A model generated the notes under the pieces. It ran no database searches. It was not told the DNA's origin and saw nothing but the letters and a program-made list of their open reading frames with translations. From Filimonas lacunae (GTDB taxonomy: Bacteria; Bacteroidota; Bacteroidia; Chitinophagales; Chitinophagaceae), in assembly GCF_002355595.1 (NCBI RefSeq), contig NZ_AP017422.1:372001-436000 (forward strand): a stretch of 64,000 nucleotides of DNA, given 5' to 3'. Shown here in pieces: positions 8,763 to 16,533 of this stretch. The first letter of the stretch is position 1; every line of letters starts with the position of its first letter. Made by a program: the position numbers and the translations under genes.

Positions 8763-11051
8763 ATGAAAAAAGGAACAAAAACAAGGTGGTTGCTGGCCGG
8801 CGTAGGCTTGCTGGCAATGCCTTTGGTAATGCAGGCACAGGATGCTAAAATGAACACTTTTATCAGCAACCTGATGGCTAAAATGACCCTGGATGAAAAA
8901 ATTGGCCAGTTAAACCTGGTTACACCGGGTGGTGCTGTTACTGGTGCTGTAGTAAGTCAGGGTGTAGAAGAAAACCTGAAAAAAGGATTGGTAGGAGGTA
9001 TGTTCGGTATTACCGGACCAGCTAAAATTCGTCAGGCGCAGGAGTTGGCTGTAAAGCAATCCCGTTTACACATTCCGTTGTTATTTGGACTGGATGTTAT
9101 TCACGGCCACAAAACGGTATTCCCTATACCTCTAGGGTTAAGCTGTAGCTGGGATACGGCATTGATCAGGCACAGCGCCCGCATTGCAGCTACGGAAGCC
9201 AGTGCAGATGGTTTAGACTGGGCGTATTCCCCTATGGTGGACATTGGTCGCGACCCACGCTGGGGCCGTGTATCGGAAGGATCGGGTGAAGACACCTGGT
9301 TGGGGTCACAGATAGCTAAGTCTATGGTAAAGGGCTACCAGAACAACAACCTGGCGGCTAACGATGCGGTAATGGCCTGTGTAAAGCACTTTGCTTTATA
9401 TGGTGCAGCTGAAGCCGGACGCGATTACAATACTGTGGACATGAGCCGTATTAAAATGTACGAACATTACCTGCCGCCGTACAAAGCTGCTGTTGATGCA
9501 GGTGCGGGTAGCATTATGAGTTCGTTCAATGATATTGACGGTATTCCTGCCAGTGCTAACAAATGGTTAATGACCGATCTGCTGCGCAAGCAATGGGGCT
9601 TTAACGGTTTTGTAGTTACTGATTACACCGCTATCAGCGAAATGATTGCACACGGTATGGGCGACTTATCAGAAGTGTCTGCACTGTCTTTAAAAGCGGG
9701 TGTGGATATGGATATGGTAAGCGAAGGATTTTTAGGTACTCTGAAGCAGTCGCTGGCTGCCGGTAAAATCACCAAACAAGAAATTGAAACTGCCTGCCGC
9801 CGTATATTGGAAGCAAAATATAAGCTGGGCTTGTTTGAAGATCCTTACCGTCGCTTAAACGACCAAAGGGCAGCTGACATTATCCTTAGCGCTCAAAACA
9901 GACAGGAAGCCCGTGCTATTGCTGCACGTTCTTTCGTATTGCTGAAAAACGAGAATCAGGTACTGCCTTTACAAAAGAAAGGCACTGTTGCACTGGTAGG
10001 CCCACTGGCCGATAACCACCGCAATATGCTGGGAACCTGGAGCGTATCAGGCGATTTTGATAAATCCGTTACTGTAAGACAGGGGCTGGAATCTGTGGCC
10101 GGCAATGCCGTAAACATTGTGTATGCCAAAGGTGCTAACATTTCTGATGATACCACATTTGCCAGAAAGGTGAATGTGTTTGGTAAAGAAATAGAGATTG
10201 ACAGTCGTTCTGCTGCTGATATGGTAGCAGAAGCAGTAGCTGCCGCTAATAAGTCAGATGTGGTAGTGGCTGTGCTGGGCGAAGCAGCTGATATGTCTGG
10301 CGAAAGCTCCAGCCGTTCTGATATAGGCTTACCTGCTAACCAGCAGGCCTTATTAAAGGCTTTACTGGCCACCGGTAAACCAGTTGTGTTGGTGCTGTTT
10401 AACGGTCGCCCACTTACACTGGAATGGGAAAACGAGCATGTGCCTGCTATTCTGGATGCCTGGTTTGGTGGCACCGAAGCTGGTAATGCCATTGCCGATG
10501 TGTTGTTTGGTAACTACAACCCTGCGGGTAAAATCACCGCTTCTTTCCCACGCAACGTAGGTCAGATACCCGTGTATTACAACCACAAAAACACAGGCCG
10601 CCCTTATAACAACGAGTTTGAATCTAAATTCAAATCCAATTACCTGGATGTGGATAACAGCCCGTTATATCCGTTTGGCTATGGTTTAAGCTACACGCAG
10701 TTCCAGTATAGCGATGTGGTGTTAAGTACTGCAAAAGCAACGGGTAACGCAACTGTTACTGCAAGTGTTACTGTAACCAACACGGGTAAATATGCCGGTG
10801 AAGAAGTGGTGCAGTTATATATTGCCGATCCTGTAGCCAGTGTAACCCGTTCGGTAAAAGAACTGCGTGGTTTTCAGAAAGTTATGCTGCAGCCTGGCGA
10901 AAGCAAACAGGTTGTTTTTCCGGTTACTACCGAATTGCTGAAGTTTTATAACAGCAATCTGAAGTTTGACTGGGAACCCGGAGAATTCATTATCCAGGTA
11001 GGTACTAACTCGCAGAATGTAAAGAGCGCAAAGGTTATCTGGAATAAGTAA
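8763..11051 (+). CDS. bglX: glycoside hydrolase family 3 beta-glucosidase (BglX-like)
   Basis: This periplasmic exo-acting beta-glucosidase (762 aa) has the signal peptide MKKGTKTRWLLAGVGLLAMPLVMQAQ. It shows the GH3 N-terminal barrel (MTLDEKIGQLNL, GLDVIHGHKTVFPIPL, GRDPRWGRVSEGSGED, CVKHFALYGAAEAGRDYN). The nucleophile Asp is about residue 287 in GFVVTDYTAIS. The C-terminal domain (SFVLLKNENQVLPL, GEAADMSGESSSRSDI) and a fibronectin III-like end (TNTGKYAGEEVVQLYI) follow. It is the last gene of the operon and is followed by a strong terminator. Beside a GH144-type enzyme its natural substrates are likely sophorose and short beta-1,2-glucooligosaccharides (inference from known GH144/GH3 pairs in Bacteroidota). 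Confidence 0.94.
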   Translation: MKKGTKTRWLLAGVGLLAMPLVMQAQDAKMNTFISNLMAKMTLDEKIGQLNLVTPGGAVTGAVVSQGVEENLKKGLVGGMFGITGPAKIRQAQELAVKQSRLHIPLLFGLDVIHGHKTVFPIPLGLSCSWDTALIRHSARIAATEASADGLDWAYSPMVDIGRDPRWGRVSEGSGEDTWLGSQIAKSMVKGYQNNNLAANDAVMACVKHFALYGAAEAGRDYNTVDMSRIKMYEHYLPPYKAAVDAGAGSIMSSFNDIDGIPASANKWLMTDLLRKQWGFNGFVVTDYTAISEMIAHGMGDLSEVSALSLKAGVDMDMVSEGFLGTLKQSLAAGKITKQEIETACRRILEAKYKLGLFEDPYRRLNDQRAADIILSAQNRQEARAIAARSFVLLKNENQVLPLQKKGTVALVGPLADNHRNMLGTWSVSGDFDKSVTVRQGLESVAGNAVNIVYAKGANISDDTTFARKVNVFGKEIEIDSRSAADMVAEAVAAANKSDVVVAVLGEAADMSGESSSRSDIGLPANQQALLKALLATGKPVVLVLFNGRPLTLEWENEHVPAILDAWFGGTEAGNAIADVLFGNYNPAGKITASFPRNVGQIPVYYNHKNTGRPYNNEFESKFKSNYLDVDNSPLYPFGYGLSYTQFQYSDVVLSTAKATGNATVTASVTVTNTGKYAGEEVVQLYIADPVASVTRSVKELRGFQKVMLQPGESKQVVFPVTTELLKFYNSNLKFDWEPGEFIIQVGTNSQNVKSAKVIWNK

Positions 11052-11092
11052 TGAAAATAATATAAATAAATAAGTATTATTACTTGTGCAAG

Positions 11093-11128
11093 CCTGCATC
11101 CCTAAACTAAGTGGGATGCAGGTTTTTT
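11093..11128 (+). terminator. intrinsic terminator of the glucan locus
   Basis: A perfect 10-bp stem (CCTGCATCCC with GGGATGCAGG) is followed by TTTTTT, 41 nt after the GH3 stop codon. Confidence 0.9.
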
Positions 11129-11210
11129 GTTGCAGAAAGGTTTCTGAAAATATAAAACCCATTAATTTGGTGGACTAAAAACTTCTCCCTATTTTCGCTC
11201 AACCATTATG

Positions 11211-11281
11211 AGTTATGTGGCCGAGTGGTGAGGCTAAGGTTTGCACAACCTTCCACGGTGGTTCGAGTCCATCCATAACTG
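11211..11281 (+). tRNA. tRNA-Cys(GCA)-like gene with aberrant identity positions
   Basis: The 71 nt fold into a full cloverleaf by eye. A perfect 7-bp acceptor pairs AGTTATG with CATAACT. The D arm has a 3-bp stem (GCC/GGC) with GG in its loop. The anticodon stem is 5 bp (AAGGT/ACCTT) with loop TTGCACA, giving anticodon GCA. The T arm pairs GGTGG with CCATC, with one G-U pair, around TTCGAGT. Oddities: the first pair is A1-U72 instead of G1-C72, position 37 is C where a purine is nearly universal, and the discriminator is G instead of the U73 needed by cysteinyl-tRNA synthetases. CCA is not encoded. It could be a decayed copy or a tRNA with another role. Confidence 0.75.
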
Positions 11282-11307
11282 CTATTTTTTTGTATGGCAA
11301 GCAATCG

Positions 11308-11340
11308 AACAAAGGCCGTGTTTCTACACAGCCTTTTGTT
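11308..11340 (+). terminator. probable terminator after the tRNA-like gene
   Basis: AAAGGC (11311-11316) pairs with GCCTTT (11331-11336), and an inner GTGT/ACAC helix closes a TTTC loop. The 3' arm runs into TTTTGTTGTTTG. It lies 30 nt after the tRNA-like gene. The region 11129-11381 holds nothing else that I can support. Confidence 0.5.
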
Positions 11341-11381
11341 GTTTGCTGTATGCCGGGGATTACGTTGGAAAGGAAGAAGGA

Positions 11382-12284
11382 TTATGGATAATAATCGTAT
11401 TGATACGATTCTGTTATCTGACCTTTCATATAGGTGGCATGTGGTAAGCCGTTTTTATAATAGCTGTGTTTGAATATATCTTCTTTCTGCTTAATACCGT
11501 CAATGGTATCGTACTGCCGGCGGATTTCATAGCCCTGGCCATACGAGATCAGTGTAGTATGGTATTGTTCCCGCGCTGCTAGCTCACCTACCGCCCCCGG
11601 ATAGTAATGAGTAACTTGTTTTACCAGTTGGTGGTTGGTGTTGTAGAAGAAGCTGTCTGTTTGCAGATGGGGTCTGTTACTGGCGGTTTCTGTTCGGGCA
11701 ACAAGTTGATGGTTACTATTAAAGCTGAATTGATAGCTATAAGAAAGTTGTAGCTGTGCATCTGTCAATACCAGGCCGGGAGCAAAAGGCGGCACTTCGA
11801 TCTTATTCACATATTTGAGTTGAGATACCAATTGATGGGCTTCATTATAAATGAATTTTTCCATGGTGTAGTTAATATGTATCGGGTCTAGCTTTGTGGG
11901 AATGGAATGGGCCATTTCAATATAGGTTTCAATCTGCTGCAACTGGTTATACTTATATTTCTCTACGCGATAGATGGTGTCATTAGCAATGGCTGGCAAA
12001 CTGTATATGGTGTGGCATACCAGTGTATCCTGTTTATAGAAATACCGATAAATTACTTTATCATTTTTTTGATCGCGGCTATTGTAATTACTAATGATCC
12101 GGCCCTCTTTGTCATAATCTGTGCATTGATGACCTCCTTTGTAAGTAGGAAGGCTGTCCCGTACTGTTTTTACTTTGGCGTTTTTGTACAGTGTATCAGA
12201 TGAATAGTATCTTTCAAACTCCTCCCGTTGCGCAAAGGCAGAACTGGCTGCCAGCAAGAGTAGTATCAGGTAAGCGGTGCGCAT
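11382..12284 (-). CDS. secreted protein of unknown function with YD/RHS-like strand repeats
   Basis: The 300-aa protein has a clear signal peptide (MRTAYLILLLLAASSAFAQ). The rest is rich in Tyr, Gln and Lys and shows repeated short blocks of the form 'Y(D/N)xxxQ(L/I)': YDKEGRIISNYNS, YKYNQLQQIETYI, FIYNEAHQLVSQL, FSFNSNHQLVARTE, FFYNTNHQLVKQV. These resemble YD/RHS-type beta strands found in many Bacteroidota surface proteins. No catalytic motif is visible. It is transcribed divergently from the macro-domain gene across a 64-nt gap. I do not recognise a specific family. Confidence 0.75.
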   Translation of the reverse strand: MRTAYLILLLLAASSAFAQREEFERYYSSDTLYKNAKVKTVRDSLPTYKGGHQCTDYDKEGRIISNYNSRDQKNDKVIYRYFYKQDTLVCHTIYSLPAIANDTIYRVEKYKYNQLQQIETYIEMAHSIPTKLDPIHINYTMEKFIYNEAHQLVSQLKYVNKIEVPPFAPGLVLTDAQLQLSYSYQFSFNSNHQLVARTETASNRPHLQTDSFFYNTNHQLVKQVTHYYPGAVGELAAREQYHTTLISYGQGYEIRRQYDTIDGIKQKEDIFKHSYYKNGLPHATYMKGQITESYQYDYYP

Positions 12285-12315
12285 GTTTTTTCTTAAAATT
12301 ATAAAATTTTCTTAG

Positions 12316-12347
12316 TTTGGCCACCGGCAAACAACTCAATACTCTTG
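12316..12347 (+). promoter_or_regulatory. candidate Bacteroidota promoter for the macro-domain gene
   Basis: TTTG (12316-12319) and TACTCTTG (12340-12347) are 20 nt apart. They match the -33 TTTG and -7 TAnnTTTG elements of Bacteroidota with one mismatch. The -7 box ends one base before the ATG, which would imply a leaderless or nearly leaderless mRNA. Confidence 0.4.
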
Positions 12348-12348
12348 T

Positions 12349-12948
12349 ATGAATATTATTTTATCGGCTATTGATGCCAGGCTGATTACTGCATGGAAAG
12401 CAGTTTTTGCAGAAGAGGAAAACGTAGTGATAATGGAAGGGGATATTACCCAGGTAAAATGTGACGCTATAGTGAGTCCTGCCAACTCTTTTGGGTTTAT
12501 GGATGGTGGATTGGATTATGCCTTATCTGAAAGATTCGGGTGGGAGTTGGAAAAGCGGCTGCAGACAATGATTAAAGAACTGCCCGAGGGTGAATTGCTG
12601 GTAGGACAGGCATTGGTATTAGAAACCGGCGATAAGCATATTCCTTATCTTATTTCTGCGCCAACTATGCGCATTCCTACCAATTTTAATATAGATACTT
12701 CTGTTAATGCTTATCTGGCGATGAAAGCTATTTTAATCAAAGCCAGCAAACATGAGCATATTAACAACGTAGCTATTCCGGGGCTTTGTACAGGTGTAGG
12801 TAGAATGCAGTCTGTTATAGCTGCCAGGCAAATGCATCAGGCATACCAGGAGATTATACTAGGAAAGAAGATGGATTTTTCAACCTTTGCCGAAGCGCAG
12901 AAATATCATTGGAATATTAACCCGCAAGGGATGATCTGGACACATTAA
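12349..12948 (+). CDS. macro domain protein (ADP-ribose binding)
   Basis: This cytoplasmic 199-aa protein is a single macro domain. VVIMEGDITQVKCDAIVSPANSFGFMDGGLDYALSERFG carries the conserved Asp that contacts adenine and the NxxGxxxGGxD-type loop that holds ADP-ribose. AIPGLCTGVGRMQSVIAARQM is the second phosphate-binding loop. Members hydrolyse or bind ADP-ribosyl groups on proteins, nucleic acids or O-acetyl-ADP-ribose. No ADP-ribosyltransferase (DarT, PARP-like) lies next to it, so it is not an obvious toxin-antitoxin pair. A promoter-like pair of boxes ends one base before the ATG. Confidence 0.9.
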   Translation: MNIILSAIDARLITAWKAVFAEEENVVIMEGDITQVKCDAIVSPANSFGFMDGGLDYALSERFGWELEKRLQTMIKELPEGELLVGQALVLETGDKHIPYLISAPTMRIPTNFNIDTSVNAYLAMKAILIKASKHEHINNVAIPGLCTGVGRMQSVIAARQMHQAYQEIILGKKMDFSTFAEAQKYHWNINPQGMIWTH

Positions 12949-12993
12949 TGATTTTTTTCGTCGCGCTGCTCGCGTGTAGTGTTGTATAAAGCA

Positions 12994-13026
12994 AACAGGC
13001 TTATCTGATAAATCAGTAAGCCTGTT
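12994..13026. terminator. bidirectional hairpin between convergent genes
   Basis: AACAGGCTTA (12994-13003) pairs with TAAGCCTGTT (13017-13026), and an inner CTGAT/ATCAG helix extends it, with one bulged T. It lies between the macro-domain gene (plus) and the PI-PLC gene (minus). There is no strong U run, so termination is inferred from position and stem strength. Confidence 0.55.
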
Positions 13027-13067
13027 GCTATTAAACGGGGGTATTTACTATACTCTTCAACTCTGAA

Positions 13068-14060
13068 TTAGAAATTAGTCTGGTATATCAATGATGCTCT
13101 GGATGCTTCTGAAAAATCCATGGGAATAATTCCATACCTGCCTGTGGTGTTAGTAGTAAAATAGCTGGTAACATTAGGGTTAATGGTGCCTGATACAGAG
13201 GTGATGCTTGGAATACTAAAAATCAGCGGTTTATAACCACTGGTAAAGGTGATGTACATAGTAGTGGCCAAGCCGGTTTTAGCTTCACTCAGCAAGGATG
13301 TTACATTGCTCCATTTAGCGCTGTTGTCATTTACTACATAGTTATCTTCAATGCGTAACTGTGCATTGCTGTTAGTGATGGAGAAAGTGGTGTTATCTGC
13401 CCAGTTGGTGGCATCGATGCCTTTAGGCGTTACAGATGCTGAAAAGCGGCGTAATAACACAATCTTGCCGCGTACCTGGCCGAGTGTGGGCACAGAGGCA
13501 CCGGTATACCACTGGGAAGGATTTTTAGCTACATAGCTATTGAAGGTTTCTTCAAAAGTGCGGGTGATGTTAGAGGAGTTGTATTCTTCTTTCACGCTCA
13601 TTACAATGGTTTCGCCCGGATGTGTGTTTAAAAAAGTAAAGCAGGCGTTTAACACATCATCGAAGTTCAGGTTCTGGTATACCGAGCCGTGATGGATAGC
13701 AAAGGCATTGTCGATGTGGCGGCAACGGATATCCACGAAGCGGATGCCGGCTGATAATTGATCGCCAATGCTTAATGTCTGGCATTTGGCAGTGCCGCTG
13801 ACAGGCTCAACTGTAGCGCCGGCATCATGCGAACCCGGAATAGACAACATACTCAGGCTTATCTCGTCTGCCACAGAAGCCATCCAGGCAGAAGCCGTAA
13901 CGGTGGTTTTAGAAGCAAATACCATAGGACGGCCTTCTGCGGTAAGCCCTTTGCCGGCATTGGGATTAACCGGGTTAACGTCTGCTTCTTTTTTACAACT
14001 GAACAACACTACTGCTACTACCAGGCTTAATAAGGAAAGCCGGATGTTTGTTTTTTTCAT
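13068..14060 (-). CDS. PI-PLC X-domain-like secreted lipoprotein
   Basis: The protein (about 330 aa from the ATG at 14060) has a lipoprotein signal (MKKTNIRLSLLSLVVAVVLFSCKKE). An upstream ATG at 14093 adds a leader that does not improve the signal, so 14060 was chosen. It is a phosphatidylinositol-specific phospholipase C-like barrel: LSIPGSHDAGA contains the first catalytic His, GIRFVDIRCRHIDNAFAIHHG the second His, and FLNTHPGETIVMSVKEEY the third motif. Such enzymes cleave phosphatidylinositol or GPI-type phosphodiesters. In soil Bacteroidota they may release phosphate or lipid headgroups. The gene stands alone. Confidence 0.9.
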   Translation of the reverse strand: MKKTNIRLSLLSLVVAVVLFSCKKEADVNPVNPNAGKGLTAEGRPMVFASKTTVTASAWMASVADEISLSMLSIPGSHDAGATVEPVSGTAKCQTLSIGDQLSAGIRFVDIRCRHIDNAFAIHHGSVYQNLNFDDVLNACFTFLNTHPGETIVMSVKEEYNSSNITRTFEETFNSYVAKNPSQWYTGASVPTLGQVRGKIVLLRRFSASVTPKGIDATNWADNTTFSITNSNAQLRIEDNYVVNDNSAKWSNVTSLLSEAKTGLATTMYITFTSGYKPLIFSIPSITSVSGTINPNVTSYFTTNTTGRYGIIPMDFSEASRASLIYQTNF

Positions 14061-14392
14061 AAAGATGTTTATGGTTATGATTACAGAAAACATACTTGAC
14101 TCTTCCCACTACACATAGTATGGCCTGCCGGCCTTTTCAGGCTGGTACGCTTTACTATATCCTTTATATACTTGACGAATAGGGTACGAAATCAATTACA
14201 CGTTTCCTTCGCACAGCAATGATGGTTGCTTTCAGATAGCAGGGTGTTTATTGATAAGACAGGAGAGGTGAAGCAGGTAACTAGCAGAATGTTTGATTTA
14301 ATATTTTGGTAATATGTGTGGGCTGTAGCCTGCAAACCGGTAAATAAAAAGGTGCTAGCAGAAATTACAATAGCTTTGCCTAAAAATTTCGA
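14061..14392. other. divergent intergenic region (332 bp)
   Basis: This region separates the PI-PLC gene (minus) from the helicase gene (plus). Apart from the TAGCTTTG box near the helicase start I see no gene, RNA or strong repeat. It is AT-rich and should hold promoters for both sides. Confidence 0.5.
14371..14378 (+). promoter_or_regulatory. candidate -7 promoter box of the helicase gene
   Basis: TAGCTTTG matches TAnnTTTG exactly and lies 14 nt before the helicase ATG, predicting a very short leader. I see no clear TTTG box at the expected upstream distance. Confidence 0.35.
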
Positions 14393-15535
14393 ATGTCATT
14401 CTCTACCCTGGGGTTATCCGCACCATTATTACAAGCGGTCATTGATCAGCAATACAGCAAGCCTTCTCCTGTGCAGGAGCAGGCGATTCCGGCACTGTTG
14501 AGAGGAAAGGATGTGCTGGGTATTGCTCGCACGGGGTCGGGTAAAACGGCAGGGTATGTATTACCTGTGTTGCAGCTATGTCAGCGTAGGGTGGAAAAGA
14601 AAGACCGTCATGTGCGGGTTCTGGTAATGGTGTCTACGCGTGAGTTGGCAGTACAGGTGGGCGAAGTATTTAACATCTTTAGTGTGCATTTACCTTATAA
14701 GATCAAAACCATGGCGGTGTATGGGGGGGTGTCTATTAATCCGCAGATGATGTCATTACATGGCACAGATGTGTTAGTAGCTACACCTGGCCGTTTGCTG
14801 GATTTGATCGATTCCAGGGCGATACATTTGTCGGAGATAGAAATACTGGTGCTGGACGAGGCGGATAAGATGTTGAACCTGGGTTTTAAAGAGGAAATGG
14901 ACAAGATTTTTGCCTTATTGCCTTCCAAACGTCAGAATGCACTATTTACAGCTACAGCCAGCGACGATATACAGGATATGCAAAAGCATTTGCTGAACAG
15001 GCCTGTAACCATTGAAATAGTAGAAGAAGAGCAAGATATCGACCTGATAGAACAGCAGGCTTACAACGTAACAGAAGCTCGTAAAGGGCCATTGTTGCGC
15101 TACCTGATTAAGAAGGAAGATATGCAGCAGGTGCTGGTGTTTACATCTGCGGTAAGAACGGCTGATAACCTCACTGGCAAGCTGATTAAAAATGGCATTC
15201 ATGCCGCTTCTTTACACGGGCATTTAAGCCAAACAGCCCGCCTGGAAACCCTGCAACGCTTTAAAGAAGGGAAGCTGCGCGTGCTGGTGGCATCCGATCT
15301 GGCTTCCAGGGGTATTGATATTCAACAGTTGCCTGTGGTAATCAATTATGAATTGCCGCGCTCGCCCAAAGATTATGTACACCGCATAGGCCGTACCGGC
15401 AGGGCAGGAGCCAGCGGCAAGGCTATTTCGCTGATTTGTCCGGAAGATCAGCATCATTTTGGCATTATTCAGAAAAAGATGGGAAAAAAGGTAGCTATAC
15501 TCGAAAGCGACGATATCAACCTGCAAGGGTTTTAA
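14393..15535 (+). CDS. DEAD-box ATP-dependent RNA helicase (RhlE-like)
   Basis: The 380-aa protein contains just the two RecA-like helicase domains. The motifs run in order: Q motif (KPSPVQEQAIP), I (ARTGSGKT), Ia (STRELAVQ), Ib (TPGRLLD), II (DEAD in LVLDEADKM), III (TAT instead of the common SAT), IV (VLVFTSA), V (ASDLASRGIDI) and VI (HRIGRTGRAG). It unwinds short RNA duplexes in ribosome assembly or mRNA decay. The basic C-terminal tail of many RhlE proteins is missing, so it is a minimal-core helicase. It is followed 42 nt later by the thioredoxin-like gene on the same strand. Confidence 0.93.
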   Translation: MSFSTLGLSAPLLQAVIDQQYSKPSPVQEQAIPALLRGKDVLGIARTGSGKTAGYVLPVLQLCQRRVEKKDRHVRVLVMVSTRELAVQVGEVFNIFSVHLPYKIKTMAVYGGVSINPQMMSLHGTDVLVATPGRLLDLIDSRAIHLSEIEILVLDEADKMLNLGFKEEMDKIFALLPSKRQNALFTATASDDIQDMQKHLLNRPVTIEIVEEEQDIDLIEQQAYNVTEARKGPLLRYLIKKEDMQQVLVFTSAVRTADNLTGKLIKNGIHAASLHGHLSQTARLETLQRFKEGKLRVLVASDLASRGIDIQQLPVVINYELPRSPKDYVHRIGRTGRAGASGKAISLICPEDQHHFGIIQKKMGKKVAILESDDINLQGF

Positions 15536-15577
15536 TATTCCCTTCGCCTGTTTATCTTTACTGCCAACAATATTCCT

Positions 15578-16075
15578 ATGGTAAAAAGAATGGCAATAAT
15601 GCTGTTTGCCTGCTTTATAGCAATGGCCAGCGTTACAGCGCAGCAACAGGCGCAGGTATACAATGTAAATGCCAATGCAGCAGAAGAAGTAGCTGCGGCA
15701 GTAAAAAAAGCCAAAGCAGAAAAGAAGCATGTGTTGCTGCAGATTGGTGGTAACTGGTGCAGCTGGTGTTTACGGTTTAACAAGCTGGTTACCGAAAACG
15801 ACACCCTGCATACTGCTATGGAAAGCAATTATGTGGTAGTGCATGTGAATTACAGCAAAGAAAATAAAAACGAAAAATTACTGGCTTCATTGGGTTATCC
15901 ACAACGATTTGGCTTCCCGGTGTTTGTAGTGCTGGATGGAAATGGCAACAGGCTGCACACACAAAACAGTGCTTACCTGGAAGAGGGAAAAGGCCATAGC
16001 CCGGCAAAAGTGCTGGAGTTTTTTAATCACTGGTCGCCCAAGGCATTAGATCCGGCTTCTTACGCGGGAAACTAA
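15578..16075 (+). CDS. secreted thioredoxin-fold protein
   Basis: This periplasmic protein (165 aa) has a signal peptide ending SVTAQQQ. A thioredoxin_7-like fold follows, with the redox motif CSWC in LLQIGGNWCSWC and the cis-Pro region RFGFPVFVVLDGNG. It probably acts as a thiol:disulfide reductase or a DsbD-type acceptor in the periplasm. A TATCTTTA box at 15553-15560 may give it its own promoter apart from the helicase gene. Confidence 0.87.
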   Translation: MVKRMAIMLFACFIAMASVTAQQQAQVYNVNANAAEEVAAAVKKAKAEKKHVLLQIGGNWCSWCLRFNKLVTENDTLHTAMESNYVVVHVNYSKENKNEKLLASLGYPQRFGFPVFVVLDGNGNRLHTQNSAYLEEGKGHSPAKVLEFFNHWSPKALDPASYAGN

Positions 16076-16090
16076 ATATTCAGATAGCAG

Positions 16091-16128
16091 CTGCCTTTTA
16101 CTAATAACACTCTGTTGGTAAAAGGCAG
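16091..16128. terminator. hairpin after the thioredoxin-like gene
   Basis: An 11-bp perfect stem (CTGCCTTTTAC with GTAAAAGGCAG) lies 16 nt after the stop codon. It also lies just beyond the end of the convergent broken gene. No long U run follows on either strand, so it may be a weak bidirectional terminator. Confidence 0.5.
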
Positions 16129-16140
16129 TAAATAAGATAA

Positions 16141-16453
16141 CTACAGTATAAACCCTATGCGAAAGCCAGCAGTAATATGCGGCATAAACTTAGTGCGTGG
16201 ATGAGTGTCGATGTCCTGCATAATTCTGCGAAAAGTTAAGTCCATCCCCTCGTGGTCGCCATCTGTATCAGGGTTGTATTCCCTGTCTTTGTTGCTCACC
16301 TTCGTACTCTTACCCCCCCCAATCTATCAATGCCAGCGGTGAAATAGTAAGTGCCGGTTTGCGCTGCTGCGCAAAAGCAGTGGTGAAGCCAGGTAGTATA
16401 GTAGCCCATAGCAGGCATTTTACAGTGAGTTGGTTTAGGTGGAAGGTTTTCAT
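16141..16453 (-). pseudogene. small secreted protein gene, frameshifted at a G8 run
   Basis: From an ATG at 16453 a signal peptide (MKTFHLNQLTVKCLLWATIL, then an AFAQQ cleavage site) and PALTISPLALIDWGG are read. The frame then stops right after eight consecutive G (16313-16320 on the plus strand as C8). With seven G the frame continues to a TAG at 16141-16143, giving about 103 aa with the segment DREYNPDTDGDHEGMDLTFRR and a hydrophobic-aromatic end GFRIGFIL. The continuation has good codon character. It is therefore one gene interrupted by a single base: a sequencing error, a fresh mutation or a phase-variable tract. The function is unknown. Confidence 0.65.
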
Positions 16454-16498
16454 GTAGCTGTTTGCTTCAAAGTTAACATATGGAAGAACTGAAATCTG

Positions 16499-16529
16499 TT
16501 TTGTATACATGAATAGAGGGTTATCTTTG
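16499..16529 (+). promoter_or_regulatory. Bacteroidota-type promoter, possibly leaderless
   Basis: TTTTG (16499-16503) is followed 18 nt later by TATCTTTG (16522-16529), an exact TAnnTTTG -7 element. The ATG of the next gene begins only 4 nt after the box, which is about where transcription should start. Confidence 0.55.
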
Positions 16530-16533
16530 CGCG

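Noticed and set aside
9956-10492. 178-aa minus-strand ORF inside the GH3 gene
   Set aside because: It is a shadow of the GH3 gene, which has a complete family signature in its own frame. Other long antisense frames inside SusC, MacB, tricorn and Gly-rich genes were rejected for the same reason.
11211-11281. tRNA gene as attachment site of an integrated element
   Set aside because: No integrase and no direct repeat of the tRNA 3' end were seen on either side within the window.
11241-11447. 68-aa plus-strand ORF after the tRNA-like gene
   Set aside because: Its first half lies inside the tRNA-like cloverleaf and its end overlaps the unknown secreted protein gene on the other strand. There is no signal peptide or motif.
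12349-12948. DarTG-like toxin-antitoxin pair based on the macro domain
   Set aside because: No ADP-ribosyltransferase gene is adjacent; the neighbours are a divergent secreted protein and a convergent PI-PLC-like lipoprotein.
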